Numbered from the stretch's first letter, positions 44,891 through 56,501 are shown. The stretch: DNA of 64,000 nucleotides from Thermocoleostomius sinensis A174 (GCF_026802175.1 NZ_CP113797.1:783026-847025); one strand, 5' to 3'. The notes: generated by a model from the letters alone, not told the origin. Numbers and translations are program-made.

Positions 44891-45337
44891 ATGAGATTAC
44901 AAGACGCTTTACCTAAAAAAGGCTCTCAGAAACGCCGTCGCCGTGTTGGACGGGGAATTGCCGCAGGACAAGGTGCAAGCTGTGGCTTTGGAATGCGTGG
45001 TCAAAAGTCTCGTTCTGGACGACCGACTCGCCCTGGGTTTGAAGGCGGACAAATGCCCCTCTACCGTCGTATTCCTAAGCTAAAGCACTTCCCGATCGTA
45101 AATCGAACTCAGTACACCTTGATCAACGTCGAGGATCTGGCTTCGCTTGAAGCAGATACTGAAGTGAACTTGGCTACCTTAATGGAGGCTGGCATTGTCA
45201 CAACAAACGACGGTCCATTGAAAATCTTAGGCAATGGAGAGCTTACTGTTCCGCTGAAGGTGCAAGCAGCCGCTTTTACCGCTTCGGCCCGCACTAAAAT
45301 TGAAGCCGCAGGCGGCAGTTGTGAGGTGATTAATTAG
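44891..45337 (+). CDS. rplO: 50S ribosomal protein L15
   Basis: 148 residues from ATG 44891 ([20 protein letters not shown]); a GTG at 44882 is closer to the AGGA site and adds three residues, so either start is possible. The glycine/arginine-rich tail [24 protein letters not shown] winds into the 23S rRNA. rpmD (L30), which precedes rplO in E. coli, is missing, as usual in cyanobacteria. Confidence 0.96.
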   Translation: MRLQDALPKKGSQKRRRRVGRGIAAGQGASCGFGMRGQKSRSGRPTRPGFEGGQMPLYRRIPKLKHFPIVNRTQYTLINVEDLASLEADTEVNLATLMEAGIVTTNDGPLKILGNGELTVPLKVQAAAFTASARTKIEAAGGSCEVIN

Positions 45338-45588
45338 TTGATTTCAGTGGCGCTTCCTAATTTATCTCTAAACCAACAGGTTAATCTCATTGCTTGAGTG
45401 TTAGCCTGTGTTGTTGTTATGGGGGATAAGAATATTACACTAAACAATATTGGAGTCTGCACTAATCCGGTTCCACAATTCAGTTCATCCCGTCTTAGTG
45501 TCATCAGCGCTCAACAGTTCGCTGAATTTGTGAGCGGATTTTCCATTAGTGCTATGTGATTGCCACTACGCATCGAGGTATCCCTATT

Positions 45589-46902
45589 ATGGTTGTCAGT
45601 CGAGATAAGGCTCCAACAGCACAAGAAACGTTTGTCCAGATGGCTCAAGCAGCTGGTCTTCGAGGTCGGTTGCTGGTCACTATTGGCATGTTAATTCTCG
45701 TGCGGTTGGGCATTTATATTCCAGTGCCAGGTATCGATCGGGCTGAATTTCGTCAAGCCATCCAAAGCAGTAATTTTGGTAGTTTGATTGGATTTTTAGA
45801 CATTTTGGCTGGCGGTGGAATCTCTGCACTGGGTATCTTTGCATTAGGAATCCTGCCCTATATCAATGCGTCTATTATTATGCAGTTAATGGCAGCGGCT
45901 ATTCCTAGTCTTGAAGACCTACAAAAGAATGAAGGTGAAGCGGGGCGACGAAAAATTTCTCAGATTACCCGCTATGTGGCACTAGGATGGGCAATCATCC
46001 AGAGCATTGGCATCAGTATTCTGGTCAATAATTATGCAATTAATCCTGGACCAGTGTTTATCGCCAAGGTCGCCCTGGCTTTGACAGCAGGGTCGATGTT
46101 TGTTATGTGGGTTGGTGAATTAATCACAGAACGAGGGATTGGCAATGGTGCTTCGCTGCTGATTTTCGTCAGTATTGTTTCCACCTTGCCTGCGTCAATT
46201 GGAGCCACAATTGACCAAGTTCAGAGCAACGCGAACCGTAGCTTGGTCGCAGGAGTAATTATTCTAATTCTGGTGTTCCTGGCAATGATTGTCGGGATCG
46301 TGTTTGTGCAGGAGGGCACCCGCCGGATTCCAATTATTTCCGCTCGGCGACAGGTGGGACGACGACTTTACTTAGAAAAAAGCAGTTATTTGCCGCTACG
46401 TCTGAATCAGGGAGGCGTCATGCCAATCATTTTTGCCTCTGCGGTGCTTTTTCTTCCTTTAACATTGCTGAATTTTCTACCAAATAACGAAATTTTAGCC
46501 AGAGCCATTCAGTACTTACGGCCGGGTGGATGGCTTTATGTCGCGGTGTATTTAGCATTAATTCTATTCTTTAGCTATTTCTATGCATCGCTGGTCGTTA
46601 ATCCAGTTGATATGGCGCAGAACCTGAAGAAGATGGGAGCCAGTATTCCGGGTATTCGACCTGGTAAAGCCACCAGTGAGTATTTAGAGCGAGTGCTAAA
46701 TCGTTTAACCTTCCTGGGTGCTATCTTCTTGGGACTGGTAGCTATCATTCCAACGGCGGTTGAGGGTGCAACACGTGTCACAACATTTCAGGGGTTTGGA
46801 GCGACCTCGCTGTTGATTTTAGTGGGTGTGGCGATCGATACTGCCAAGCAAATCCAAACCTATGTAATTTCTCAACGCTATGAAGGGATGGTGAAACAAT
46901 AG
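45589..46902 (+). CDS. secY: Protein translocase subunit SecY
   Basis: 437 residues from ATG 45589 (GAGG ten bases upstream); a GTG frame to 45556 is open but looks like leader. Ten hydrophobic helices; the plug/TM1-2 region LGIYIPVPGIDRAEF and FLDILAGGGISALGIFALGI are diagnostic. It forms the protein-conducting channel of plasma and thylakoid membranes. The 250-bp spacer from rplO is unusually long for the cluster and may carry an own promoter. Its stop overlaps adk by one base. Confidence 0.96.
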   Translation: MVVSRDKAPTAQETFVQMAQAAGLRGRLLVTIGMLILVRLGIYIPVPGIDRAEFRQAIQSSNFGSLIGFLDILAGGGISALGIFALGILPYINASIIMQLMAAAIPSLEDLQKNEGEAGRRKISQITRYVALGWAIIQSIGISILVNNYAINPGPVFIAKVALALTAGSMFVMWVGELITERGIGNGASLLIFVSIVSTLPASIGATIDQVQSNANRSLVAGVIILILVFLAMIVGIVFVQEGTRRIPIISARRQVGRRLYLEKSSYLPLRLNQGGVMPIIFASAVLFLPLTLLNFLPNNEILARAIQYLRPGGWLYVAVYLALILFFSYFYASLVVNPVDMAQNLKKMGASIPGIRPGKATSEYLERVLNRLTFLGAIFLGLVAIIPTAVEGATRVTTFQGFGATSLLILVGVAIDTAKQIQTYVISQRYEGMVKQ

Positions 46903-47462
46903 TGACACGATTGATCTTCCTGGGGCCTCCAGGAGCCGGTAAAGGCACTCAAGCCTATGCCTTGGCCCAAGCACAGCAAATTCCTCACATTTCGACCGGA
47001 GACATTCTGCGCACGGCGGTGGCGCTAAAAACGGAACTGGGAGAAAAAGCGCAAGCCTATATGGATAAGGGGGAACTGGTTCCAGATCATTTGATTCTGG
47101 AGATGGTGCGCGATCGACTTGGCTACGACGATGTCAAAGCCGGTTGGATTTTAGATGGCTTTCCCCGCACTGTCACCCAAGCCACCTTTTTAGATGATCT
47201 GTTGAATGACTTGCATCAGTCATGCGATTGGGTGGTCAATTTTGATGTCCCTGATGAAGTGTTAGTGGAACGCTTGTTGGGTCGGGGGCGCAAAGATGAT
47301 ACAGAAGAAGTTATCCGCAACCGTTTGTCTGTCTATCGAGAGCAAACGGCTCCGCTGATCGACTTTTATCGAGAGCGCAATAAGCTGGTTTCTGTCGATG
47401 GCAATCAGTCGATTGAAACTGTCTCTGCGGCACTGGATCAAATCGTTCATTCCAACCAGTAA
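46902..47462 (+). CDS. adk: Adenylate kinase (short form)
   Basis: 186 residues from GTG 46902. P-loop GPPGAGKGTQ (residues 7-16), GDILRTAV AMP-binding part, WILDGFPRTVTQA signature. The LID is the short type (GRGRKDDTEEV) without zinc ligands. It interconverts ATP, AMP and ADP. It shares one base with the secY stop, so is co-translated with it. Confidence 0.96.
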   Translation: MTRLIFLGPPGAGKGTQAYALAQAQQIPHISTGDILRTAVALKTELGEKAQAYMDKGELVPDHLILEMVRDRLGYDDVKAGWILDGFPRTVTQATFLDDLLNDLHQSCDWVVNFDVPDEVLVERLLGRGRKDDTEEVIRNRLSVYREQTAPLIDFYRERNKLVSVDGNQSIETVSAALDQIVHSNQ

Positions 47463-47769
47463 CTATACATTAGCTATGGGGAATTTGATGGTGAGTCAAC
47501 CAGTCCAAGTTCCCTTGTTTTTTCGCTACTTTTCTGGTCATTTTTGCGAATTGACGGCTCCGACCGTTGTTATAAACATTTGTTAGGCTGTATAAAGATG
47601 TATCGACAAGAAAAACTGTTTGAAAAGGTGCGCATAACATCAGCCAACCTTCACAAAGCTTGACCAAACCTTTATCCATCAGTTGATCTGCTTCGGTTTT
47701 GCTTGTCTATTTGATCGTCTGTCAGTGCCTAGTTGTTTGTAGTTTCATTTGTCGTTGAGGAACACTGCC
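47463..47769 (+). other. Spacer between adk and infA
   Basis: 307 bp, A+T rich. The methionine aminopeptidase gene (map), common here in other bacteria, is absent. TATAAA boxes (47571, 47591) and a TTGACG (47551) are present but at poor spacing, so a promoter is only suspected. No gene found. Confidence 0.4.
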
Positions 47770-47994
47770 TTGTCTAAACAAGATTTGATTGAAATGGAAG
47801 GAACTGTAACGGACTCCTTGCCGAATGCGATGTTTCGCGTTGATCTAGATAATGGGTTTAACGTGCTTGCTCATATTTCTGGCAAAATTCGTCGCAATTA
47901 CATCAAGATTCTGCCTGGCGATCGAGTTAAGGTAGAATTGACTCCCTACGATTTGACTAAGGGGCGTATTACCTACCGACTGCGCAAAAAGTAA
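47770..47994 (+). CDS. infA: Translation initiation factor IF-1
   Basis: 74 residues from TTG 47770 ([21 protein letters not shown]), with GAGGA about 8 bases upstream. S1-type OB fold including [21 protein letters not shown] and [20 protein letters not shown]. It blocks the A site during initiation. A GTG/TTG-rich extension to 47749 is outside the family. Confidence 0.96.
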   Translation: MSKQDLIEMEGTVTDSLPNAMFRVDLDNGFNVLAHISGKIRRNYIKILPGDRVKVELTPYDLTKGRITYRLRKK

Positions 47995-48135
47995 GGCGAG
48001 ATCGATTCCACTCTATCGCTGACACTTCCGGGCAAAGTTGTTCATGCTGCGGAAGTCAGCAATCTGCTGTTAAAACTTGCATTTATAAATTGAAACTGCT
48101 ATCATATTACTTTTGTAGTCTTTATACTTTTGGAC

Positions 48136-48249
48136 ATGAAAGTCCGGGCATCCGTTCGCAAAATTTGTGAAAAGTGTCGCGTCATTCGCCGTCGTGGTCG
48201 AGTGATGGTGATCTGTTCAAACCCTAAGCACAAGCAGCGTCAAGGTTAA
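48136..48249 (+). CDS. rpmJ: 50S ribosomal protein L36
   Basis: 37 residues, [14 protein letters not shown] onwards. Zinc ligands Cys11, Cys14, Cys27 and His32 are intact (Cys-x2-Cys-x12-Cys-x4-His), so it is the zinc-bearing form. It lies between infA and rpsM, as in most bacteria. Confidence 0.96.
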   Translation: MKVRASVRKICEKCRVIRRRGRVMVICSNPKHKQRQG

Positions 48250-48353
48250 CTCATAGGCTGAGTGCGGCATAGCAATCAATGGCGAGACATCGGTTGGTTG
48301 CTCTAATTTAAGTCAGAACTGTCAAGGAAAGCAAAGCTGGAGAGATTGAAAGA

Positions 48354-48734
48354 GTGGCACGAATCGCCGGAGTAGACCTTCCACGGGATAAGCGTGTTGA
48401 GATAGGTCTAACGTATATCTACGGAATTGGATTGACGAGGTCGAAAGAAGTCTTAGCCAAGACTGGCATCAACCCCGACACCCGCGTCAAGGATTTGAGT
48501 GATGCAGAGGTTGCCTCCCTGAGAGAGACGATCGAAAGTGACTATCAGGTGGAGGGAGATTTACGCCGATGGGAATCCATGAACATCAAGCGATTGATGG
48601 ACATTGGGACCTATCGGGGGCGGCGCCATCGCATGGGTCTTCCTGTTCGAGGTCAGCGAACTCGTACTAACGCTCGCACCCGTCGAGGTGGACGGCGAAC
48701 TGTTGCTGGCAAGAAGAAGGCAACGAAGAAGTAG
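48354..48734 (+). CDS. rpsM: 30S ribosomal protein S13
   Basis: 126 residues from GTG 48354, [25 protein letters not shown] at the start, and the tail signature [19 protein letters not shown]. The basic C-terminus reaches the P-site tRNA. GGAGAG upstream. Confidence 0.97.
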   Translation: MARIAGVDLPRDKRVEIGLTYIYGIGLTRSKEVLAKTGINPDTRVKDLSDAEVASLRETIESDYQVEGDLRRWESMNIKRLMDIGTYRGRRHRMGLPVRGQRTRTNARTRRGGRRTVAGKKKATKK

Positions 48735-48932
48735 ATATGGCCACTGCGTTGCAGCAGTCAACCCAGAGTTGGCTGCTGTCTCAGACTGTTTAAACAGTTT
48801 AGGCAGCAATTTGATTAGAAATTTTAGGATCTTCAATTCCTGCTAAGAGCTAGCTCGATCGCGGATTCTGCCACCAAGAAGCTTCGTTGTGTTGAAATAC
48901 TTACTCTAACCTTTAGCTGAGATGAACTAAAC

Positions 48933-49328
48933 ATGGCACGACAAACAGGCAAAAAAACTGGAGCAAAAAAAACCAAACGTAACGTACCAAATGGGGTCGC
49001 GCACATTCAATCCACCTTCAACAACACAATCGTTACCATCACCGATGCTAATGGTGAAGCAATTTCATGGGCTTCGGCTGGTTCAAGTGGGTTCAAGGGG
49101 GCGAAAAAAGGAACCCCGTTTGCTGCTCAAACCGCCGCAGAAAATGCAGCCCGCCGCGCAACCGATCAGGGAATGCGCCAAATTGAAGTTATGGTCAGCG
49201 GGCCGGGTTCTGGACGGGAAACTGCAATTCGGGCGTTACAAGGTGCTGGCTTAGAGATCACTTTGATTCGAGACGTGACTCCGATTCCTCACAATGGTTG
49301 TCGCCCACCAAAGCGGCGACGAGTTTAA
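48933..49328 (+). CDS. rpsK: 30S ribosomal protein S11
   Basis: 131 residues; [19 protein letters not shown], and the C-terminal [18 protein letters not shown]. The latter carries the Asn-Gly site that in E. coli S11 is converted to isoaspartate. It lies on the platform by the E site. Standard length. Confidence 0.97.
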   Translation: MARQTGKKTGAKKTKRNVPNGVAHIQSTFNNTIVTITDANGEAISWASAGSSGFKGAKKGTPFAAQTAAENAARRATDQGMRQIEVMVSGPGSGRETAIRALQGAGLEITLIRDVTPIPHNGCRPPKRRRV

Positions 49329-49437
49329 TCCTTGCCCGCTTCTTTACATAGACTGGGAAGCGGATCGAGCAAAGCAAGGTTATTGTTGACAGTCTAGGTC
49401 ACCACCATACGGGGCGAAGGAAAAGGGAGGTTGGACT

Positions 49438-50388
49438 GTGGCACAGTTTCAAGTTGAGTGCATAGAGTCTGATACAAGTGATGATCGGAGTTCGTATAGT
49501 AAATTTGTATTAGAGCCGTTAGAGCGGGGACAAGGCATCACGGTTGGCAATGCGCTACGGCGTGTTTTGCTTTCTAATCTGGAAGGCGCTGCCATTACGG
49601 CGGTGCGAATTGCTGGTGTCACTCATGAATTCATGACTATTCCAGGTGTCCGGGAGGATGTGCTAGACATTCTTTTGAACATGAAGGAAGTAGTGTTGAA
49701 GAGTTATTCGACACAGCCACAGATTGGTCGCTTGCGAGTAGAAGGGCCGGCTACGGTTACGGCAGGCTATTTCGAGTTGCCTTCTGAAGTGGAAGCCATT
49801 AACCCAGATCAGTACATCGCGACGTTGTCGGCAGGTTCAACCTTGGAGATGGAATTTCGCATTGAGAAGGGGGTTGGCTATCGGGCGATTGAGCGAGGCC
49901 GAGATGAAACGTCGGCGCTAGACTTTCTGCAAATTGACTCGATCTTTATGCCAGTTCGCAAAGTGAACTACAGCGTTGAAAATGCTCGGGTTGGCGGTTC
50001 TTTAGAAAAAGATCGCTTAATTATGGAAGTCTGGACGAATGGCAGCCTTACCCCTCAAGAAGCACTAAGTCAAGCGGCGAAGATCTTGGTGGATTTGTTT
50101 GATCCTTTGCGAGAAGTTGATTTCACCGATCAAGATTTCCCAGATGAGGGAGCCGAAGACCCCACCAACCAAATTCCGATCGAAGAGTTACAGCTTTCGG
50201 TTCGAGCCTACAACTGCTTGAAGCGGGCGCAGATTAATTCGGTAGCAGATCTATTGGATTATACGCAGGAAGATCTGCTAGAGATCAAAAACTTTGGTGC
50301 AAAATCAGCGGAAGAAGTCATTCAAGCCCTACAAGACCGCTTGGGGATCACATTACCCCATGACAAGTCTTCTCGTCCTAGTCCCTAA
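49438..50388 (+). CDS. rpoA: RNA polymerase alpha subunit
   Basis: 316 residues from GTG 49438, behind GGGAGG. N-terminal dimerisation domain (FVLEPLERGQGITVGNALRRVLL, about 23-45) and C-terminal DNA- and activator-contact domain (IEELQLSVRAYNCLKRAQI, LLEIKNFGAKSAEEV, about 245-300). It assembles the polymerase and links its expression with ribosomal proteins. Confidence 0.97.
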   Translation: MAQFQVECIESDTSDDRSSYSKFVLEPLERGQGITVGNALRRVLLSNLEGAAITAVRIAGVTHEFMTIPGVREDVLDILLNMKEVVLKSYSTQPQIGRLRVEGPATVTAGYFELPSEVEAINPDQYIATLSAGSTLEMEFRIEKGVGYRAIERGRDETSALDFLQIDSIFMPVRKVNYSVENARVGGSLEKDRLIMEVWTNGSLTPQEALSQAAKILVDLFDPLREVDFTDQDFPDEGAEDPTNQIPIEELQLSVRAYNCLKRAQINSVADLLDYTQEDLLEIKNFGAKSAEEVIQALQDRLGITLPHDKSSRPSP

Positions 50389-50457
50389 ATCGATGCTTCG
50401 CTGAGGCGCTCAGCTGTCGATTGCTTCACTGTTGTTTATCACTCATTTTGTACTGCT

Positions 50458-50808
50458 ATGCGTCACCGTTGTCGTGTCCCACAATTAGGTAAGCCTGCTG
50501 ATCAGCGCAAGGCCCTCCTAAGGGCGCTTACTACCGAATTGATTCGAAATGGCAGCATTACAACGACCCATGCGCGGGCTAAGGCCGTGCGAGTTGAGGC
50601 TGAACGAATGATTTCGTTGGCTAAAGATGGGTCGTTAGCGTCTCGCCGTCGTGCTTTAGGCTATCTCTATGACAAAGAACTTGTTCATACGCTGTTTGCG
50701 CAAGTGAACGAGCGCTATGGCGATCGCAATGGAGGTTACACGCGGATCTATCGAACCGTGAATCGCCGAGGCGACAATGCTGAGATGGCCATCATTGAGC
50801 TAACCTGA
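50458..50808 (+). CDS. rplQ: 50S ribosomal protein L17
   Basis: 116 residues, [29 protein letters not shown] start and [26 protein letters not shown] end. Full-length for the bacterial family. It follows rpoA as usual. Confidence 0.97.
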   Translation: MRHRCRVPQLGKPADQRKALLRALTTELIRNGSITTTHARAKAVRVEAERMISLAKDGSLASRRRALGYLYDKELVHTLFAQVNERYGDRNGGYTRIYRTVNRRGDNAEMAIIELT

Positions 50809-50827
50809 TTGATACCTAACCTCTGGC

Positions 50828-51730
50828 ATGTCTAATTTGTTTGAGCCACTGCCATCCTCTGACACGCTTTCCGAATCCAACCGCGTTGGCGATCGGAACC
50901 TGTCAGTGCAGTCACAGCGGGTAGCCCTAGTGATTCAATACTTGGGCACGCAGTTTCATGGTTGGCAACGACAACTGCATCAGCGGACTGTACAAGAGGA
51001 AATTGAGCGGGCTATTGCTTCAATGCTCGATCGCCCTGTAACACTCCATGGAGCTGGACGAACTGATGCCGGAGTGCATGCGGCGGCACAAGTGGCTCAC
51101 TTTGAAGCCCCCAGTCACATTCCGGCGTATCGCTGGACAGATATTCTCAATAGCCGCTTACCTCCAGATATTGTGATTCGGGCGGCAGCGGCGGTAGATT
51201 CAAGTTGGCACGCTCGGTTTTCAGCGTCATGGCGACGCTACCGGTACACTATTTTTACGGAAGCTCGACCAAACTTGTTTGTTCGTCCGTTTGTTTGGCA
51301 CTACTATCAACCGCTCAATGAGTATTTGATGCAGGAAGCGTTAACTCCCTTGATTGGTCGTCATCATTTGGCGGCGTTTCATCGGGCTGGGTCTAAACGT
51401 CCGCATTCTTGGGTTGAAATTCAAGCGGCTGAATGTGTGCGGCGTGGTTCTTTCATACAAATTGAGATCCAGGCAAGTGGCTTCTTATATGGCATGGTGC
51501 GGTTGCTGGTGGGGTTGTTAATTGAGGTAGGAACTGGGGATCGATCGCCAGCATCGTTCACAGACATTTGGCAACAACAGCGACGGGACTTAGTGAGGTA
51601 TGCAGCTCCTCCCCAAGGACTTTGTTTGTTGCGAGTCGGCTATCCAGAGTTTCCCTTCCCCCGAACCATCTGGTATGATAGCCAACCTCAATTTCTGTTA
51701 CCCCCCTGCATGGAGCCAATTTGTAGCTAA
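50828..51730 (+). CDS. truA: tRNA pseudouridine synthase A
   Basis: 300 residues, with a poorly conserved head of about 30. The catalytic aspartate is in HGAGRTDAGVHA (about residue 80); FHGWQRQ and QASGFLYGMVRLLVG complete the family pattern. It makes pseudouridine at tRNA positions 38-40. It is embedded between rplQ and rplM, as in many cyanobacteria and Firmicutes. The start ATG 50828 lies 20 bp after rplQ; a start at a later residue is possible. Confidence 0.94.
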   Translation: MSNLFEPLPSSDTLSESNRVGDRNLSVQSQRVALVIQYLGTQFHGWQRQLHQRTVQEEIERAIASMLDRPVTLHGAGRTDAGVHAAAQVAHFEAPSHIPAYRWTDILNSRLPPDIVIRAAAAVDSSWHARFSASWRRYRYTIFTEARPNLFVRPFVWHYYQPLNEYLMQEALTPLIGRHHLAAFHRAGSKRPHSWVEIQAAECVRRGSFIQIEIQASGFLYGMVRLLVGLLIEVGTGDRSPASFTDIWQQQRRDLVRYAAPPQGLCLLRVGYPEFPFPRTIWYDSQPQFLLPPCMEPICS

Positions 51731-51802
51731 TTCTCTCCTTCCTCTAATCATTTCAAGCGTTACTAATAAATTACTGATACTGCGTCATTGAGGACACGAC
51801 TC

Positions 51803-52258
51803 ATGAATAAGACCTATCTCCCTCCGCAGGAGTCACTAGAGCGGAAATGGTACGTTGTAGATGCTGAAAATCAACGCCTTGGTCGATTGGCCAGCGAAGT
51901 GGCAATGATTCTACGCGGCAAGAATAAACCCACCTTTACCCCTCACATGGATACTGGGGATTTTGTCATTATTATCAATGCCGAAAAGGTGGCCGTAACT
52001 GGCAAGAAACGTTCTCAAAAGCTCTATCGTCGCCATTCAGGGCGCCCAGGCGGCATGAAAACTGAAACCTTTACTCAGCTACAGGCTCGCTTACCCGAAC
52101 GCATTGTAGAGCAAGCTGTGAAAGGAATGTTGCCTAAAAACTCGCTGGGACGCCAGTTGTTTACAAAGCTGAAAGTCTATGCAGGGCCTGACCATCCCCA
52201 TCAAGCCCAACAACCTGAAACTCTGACCATTAACACTATTCCTGGAGGTGAACGCTAA
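51803..52258 (+). CDS. rplM: 50S ribosomal protein L13
   Basis: 151 residues from ATG 51803 ([21 protein letters not shown]) after [25 protein letters not shown] and the [10 protein letters not shown] loop are family features. Its stop TAA shares a base with the rpsI ATG. Confidence 0.96.
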   Translation: MNKTYLPPQESLERKWYVVDAENQRLGRLASEVAMILRGKNKPTFTPHMDTGDFVIIINAEKVAVTGKKRSQKLYRRHSGRPGGMKTETFTQLQARLPERIVEQAVKGMLPKNSLGRQLFTKLKVYAGPDHPHQAQQPETLTINTIPGGER

Positions 52259-52671
52259 TGCAAGCCATTGAAAGAACCGATCGAGTCATGTACCAAGGTA
52301 CAGGGCGCCGCAAATCGGCTGTTGCCCGCGTCCGGCTGGTACCTGGAAATGGGCAATTGTTGATTAACGGTAAACCTGGCGATCTCTATCTTCAGTTTAA
52401 CCCTACCTACTTGTCGGCGGCAAAAGCCCCCCTAGAGACCCTAGGACTAGAGACCGAGTACGACATTTTGGTCACGGTTAGCGGTGGGGGATTAACTGGA
52501 CAAGCCGATTCTATTCGCTTGGGTGTTGCTCGGGCACTGTGCCAACTCGACCCTGACAATCGCAAGCCGTTGAAAGTAGAAGGCTACTTAACGCGAGATC
52601 CACGGGCAAAAGAGCGCAAGAAGTATGGCTTGCATAAAGCTCGTAAGGCGCCGCAGTTCTCTAAGCGCTAA
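52258..52671 (+). CDS. rpsI: 30S ribosomal protein S9
   Basis: 137 residues; [19 protein letters not shown] near the start, and the P-site-reaching basic tail [26 protein letters not shown] ribosome site within rplM. Co-translated with rplM. Confidence 0.97.
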   Translation: MQAIERTDRVMYQGTGRRKSAVARVRLVPGNGQLLINGKPGDLYLQFNPTYLSAAKAPLETLGLETEYDILVTVSGGGLTGQADSIRLGVARALCQLDPDNRKPLKVEGYLTRDPRAKERKKYGLHKARKAPQFSKR

Positions 52672-52811
52672 AATTGTGATGGATAGGCTGTTAGCATTGT
52701 TAGCTTGCGATCGATGTGTGACTTCGATGAGTAAGTGGTAACAATGGATAGCCCTGATCTGCTCACTACAGATCAGCAATACAGTTCAACTCGTTTTGAC
52801 AATCAATCATC

Positions 52812-53054
52812 ATGGCAAAATCTGGAATTCATCCGGAGTGGTATCCGGAAGCAAAAGTATACTGCAATGGCGAAGTTGTAATGACCGTTGGTTCAACCAA
52901 GCCTGAAATTCATGTAGATGTGTGGTCGGGTAATCATCCTTTCTTTACTGGAACCCAGAAAATCATCGACACTGAAGGCCGCGTTGAGCGCTTCCTGCGG
53001 AAATATGGCATGATGGATAGCGGTAAATCTGGTAAGTCTGACGCTAAAAAATAG
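52812..53054 (+). CDS. rpmE: 50S ribosomal protein L31, zinc-free type
   Basis: 80 residues. VDVWSGNHPFFTG matches the family block VDVCSxCHPFYTG but with Trp and Asn in place of the zinc cysteines; of the four usual Cys only one near YCNGE remains. It is therefore the C-minus form, which does not need zinc. A Lys/Ser-rich tail ends the protein. Confidence 0.93.
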   Translation: MAKSGIHPEWYPEAKVYCNGEVVMTVGSTKPEIHVDVWSGNHPFFTGTQKIIDTEGRVERFLRKYGMMDSGKSGKSDAKK

Positions 53055-53099
53055 CGGGGTCGGTGTTGGACGGTTTCAGCGGTCAGCGTTCGAACATAG

Positions 53100-54272
<1,173 letters not shown>

Positions 54273-54320
54273 CACTGATTGTGTTTGTTTTATCTTTGTG
54301 CTGATTGAAAGTATATTTTC

Positions 54321-54364
54321 AGCCGAGTCAAAATTCTCGACTCGGCTCATTCTCTCGATTTTTC
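54321..54364 (+). terminator. Intrinsic terminator-like hairpin after prfA
   Basis: AGCCGAGTC (54321-54329) is followed by the complementary GACTCGGCT (54339-54347), a 9-bp stem with a loop of about 9, and by T-rich DNA (TCATTCTCTCGATTTTTC). It lies 50 bp after the prfA stop and probably ends the long ribosomal transcript, and it also lies past the convergent glucosidase gene. Confidence 0.7.
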
Positions 54365-54377
54365 TAACCCCCAATTT

Positions 54378-56420
54378 CTAATTCCTAGTGATCGAACTAT
54401 GCCGAATCACTTCTGCTACTGACCAAGCTTGGGCGATGGCTCCACGAGGAGCATGAGGAGGATCGCCATCAAACATTTCGGAGATGGAATGGAAGCACGC
54501 TTGTTCGTCAAAATGGGTGAAGAGTGGTTCCCAATCAATCGGAACGGGAGCGTTGGGGTAAAACCGTTGCCACGCCCGAATAAAAGGGCCAATCAGCCAA
54601 CTCCAGACCGTACCCTGGTGATATGCACGATCGCGCTGCCAAATGCCGCCTTCATATTTGCCAACATATCGCGCATCAGATGGATCGAGAGCGCGCAATC
54701 CGTAGGGGGTTAAGAGTCGATCGCGAGCGACGTGCAGCACTCGTTGTCCAATCTGCTCTGGAAACCCACAGTAACTGAGGGAAAGGGCTATGACGGCGTT
54801 GGGGCGAATGCTGTCATCAGGATAATCATCGGGGGAAATAGCATCGTAGAAATATCCCAAAGCCGGATTCCAAAACTTTTGCAGCGAGGATTTCACCTGT
54901 TCGGTCTGATAGCTAAAGCGACGAGCTTGATTAGTCAGGGCGGCTCCGTCCATGCGGTCATCTTGTTGCAGCCGCGTGGCCCATTGCTCTGCCCAGCACA
55001 AAGCTGAATACCAAAGCGCATTAATTTCAACGGCTTTGCCCCGGCGCGGGGTCACGGGTTCTTCTTTAATTACAGCATCCATCCAGGTTAATGCTACATT
55101 AGGCGCATCCCAAGTGACTAGCCCATCAAAGGCATCCACGCGAATGTTGTACCAAGTGCCTGCCATCAACCCTTTGTAAATGCGCCAAACGATCGGGTAT
55201 TGCTCTACTAGAAACTCCCAGTCTTGGGTTGCTTCCAAATATAGCCCCAGGGTTTCAATCCACCAAAGAGCCGCATCAATGCTGTTGTAAAAAGGCTGTG
55301 TACCAGCATCCGGAAAGGCATTAGGAATCAAGCCCTGTTGGCAATACATGCCAAATGTTTGCAGCAAGCCCTTCGCTAACCCATAGCGCTGCGTCACTAA
55401 TGCCAGCCCCGGCAACGCAATCAACGTATCGCGTCCCCAATCATTGAACCAGGGATAGCCTGCAATCACGGTGGGGCTATTGATGGAGGCACGATAGACA
55501 ATAAATTGGTCGCCCGATCGCAACAAACGCTGTTGCAGGGATGCGGACTCTGGCGCAGATTGTTGAGTGTTGTCGGCTGAAACAACAGCCTCAAATGCTG
55601 TATTCAACCGCTGTTGTTCGGTTTGGATGGCTCGTTCAAATATCTCTGCACTTAGCAAATCGGGCGAAGAATCTGAGTGTCCAACCCTGGCTTCCAGAAT
55701 CACCGTTTCACCAGGCTGTAGCAGTACCGATAAAACACCTGGAGTGAACAAATCTTCGCGATCGGACAAGCCCCGTTTGGTTTCTTCGGTATAGCGATAG
55801 CCCCAGTACCACATGCCATCGCTAGAATACTTACCTTGGCTCCAACTTAATTGCCACGGCGTGCCCATCCAAGCAGGGCTTTTGGCTTGCAGCAGGATGC
55901 AATGGGGTTCAACCAGTTGCACAAATTGCAACTCCGAATCAGCATGTTGCTGATAGTGAAAAATCCGATCGCCAATCATGGGGCGCAGTTGCAGCAACGC
56001 AGCCTCGGAGCCGTCATAGCGATATTCCACCAAAATGGAATGGTAGAACTGCGGCGGTGCACCCTCCACTTCAGGAGCCAGCAACCCGTGGGGCATGATC
56101 AGCCGTCGTTGCAGTTGCCAATCATTCCAGCCCCAACTCCAGGTTGGAACCGGGTCAGGATGAAACTGTTGCAGCAGTCTATATCCCATTGGGGCGATCG
56201 CACCGCTCGTCCAGAAATTAGTGCTTAATTCAAATGATCGGCCTCGCACTTCTAAACTGGCATCAATCCGCGACAGTAGTAATGTCCGCTGGCTTGGTGG
56301 TTCGAGGGCAGCAATTAGCCAACCGTGATACGTGCGCGTATGAGCATCACAGACCGTACCGCTAGCAAAGCTCCCCAATCCATTGGTTAATAACCATTCC
56401 CTGGTATCTAGCTCTTCCAT
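54378..56420 (-). CDS. Amylo-alpha-1,6-glucosidase / glycogen-debranching type enzyme
   Basis: The 680-residue protein has an N-terminal beta-sandwich (EWLLTNGLGSFASGTVCDAHTRTYHGWLIA, the GDE_N signature) and a C-terminal (alpha/alpha)6 barrel. Barrel features are AGYPWFNDWGRDTLIALPGL (about 320), TWDAPNVALTWMDAVIKEEPVTPRRGKAVEINALWY and IWQRDRAYHQGTVWSWLIGPF. Family members cut alpha-1,6 links in glycogen limit dextrins, or act on glucosylglycerate-type compounds. No transport or glgP gene is near. Convergent with prfA. Confidence 0.92.
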   Translation of the reverse strand: MEELDTREWLLTNGLGSFASGTVCDAHTRTYHGWLIAALEPPSQRTLLLSRIDASLEVRGRSFELSTNFWTSGAIAPMGYRLLQQFHPDPVPTWSWGWNDWQLQRRLIMPHGLLAPEVEGAPPQFYHSILVEYRYDGSEAALLQLRPMIGDRIFHYQQHADSELQFVQLVEPHCILLQAKSPAWMGTPWQLSWSQGKYSSDGMWYWGYRYTEETKRGLSDREDLFTPGVLSVLLQPGETVILEARVGHSDSSPDLLSAEIFERAIQTEQQRLNTAFEAVVSADNTQQSAPESASLQQRLLRSGDQFIVYRASINSPTVIAGYPWFNDWGRDTLIALPGLALVTQRYGLAKGLLQTFGMYCQQGLIPNAFPDAGTQPFYNSIDAALWWIETLGLYLEATQDWEFLVEQYPIVWRIYKGLMAGTWYNIRVDAFDGLVTWDAPNVALTWMDAVIKEEPVTPRRGKAVEINALWYSALCWAEQWATRLQQDDRMDGAALTNQARRFSYQTEQVKSSLQKFWNPALGYFYDAISPDDYPDDSIRPNAVIALSLSYCGFPEQIGQRVLHVARDRLLTPYGLRALDPSDARYVGKYEGGIWQRDRAYHQGTVWSWLIGPFIRAWQRFYPNAPVPIDWEPLFTHFDEQACFHSISEMFDGDPPHAPRGAIAQAWSVAEVIRHSSITRN

Positions 56421-56501
56421 TCAGAACACAACTAGCTATACAACACCTGTCCTGACACAGATTACCATCCGAGTTGTTACTAGCGTGGTATTGATCGGTG
56501 C

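Noticed and set aside
45419-45559. 46-codon ORF in the rplO-secY spacer (ATG 45419)
   Set aside because: No ribosome binding site, weakly protein-like composition, and its end overlaps a possible secY start; more likely a chance frame.
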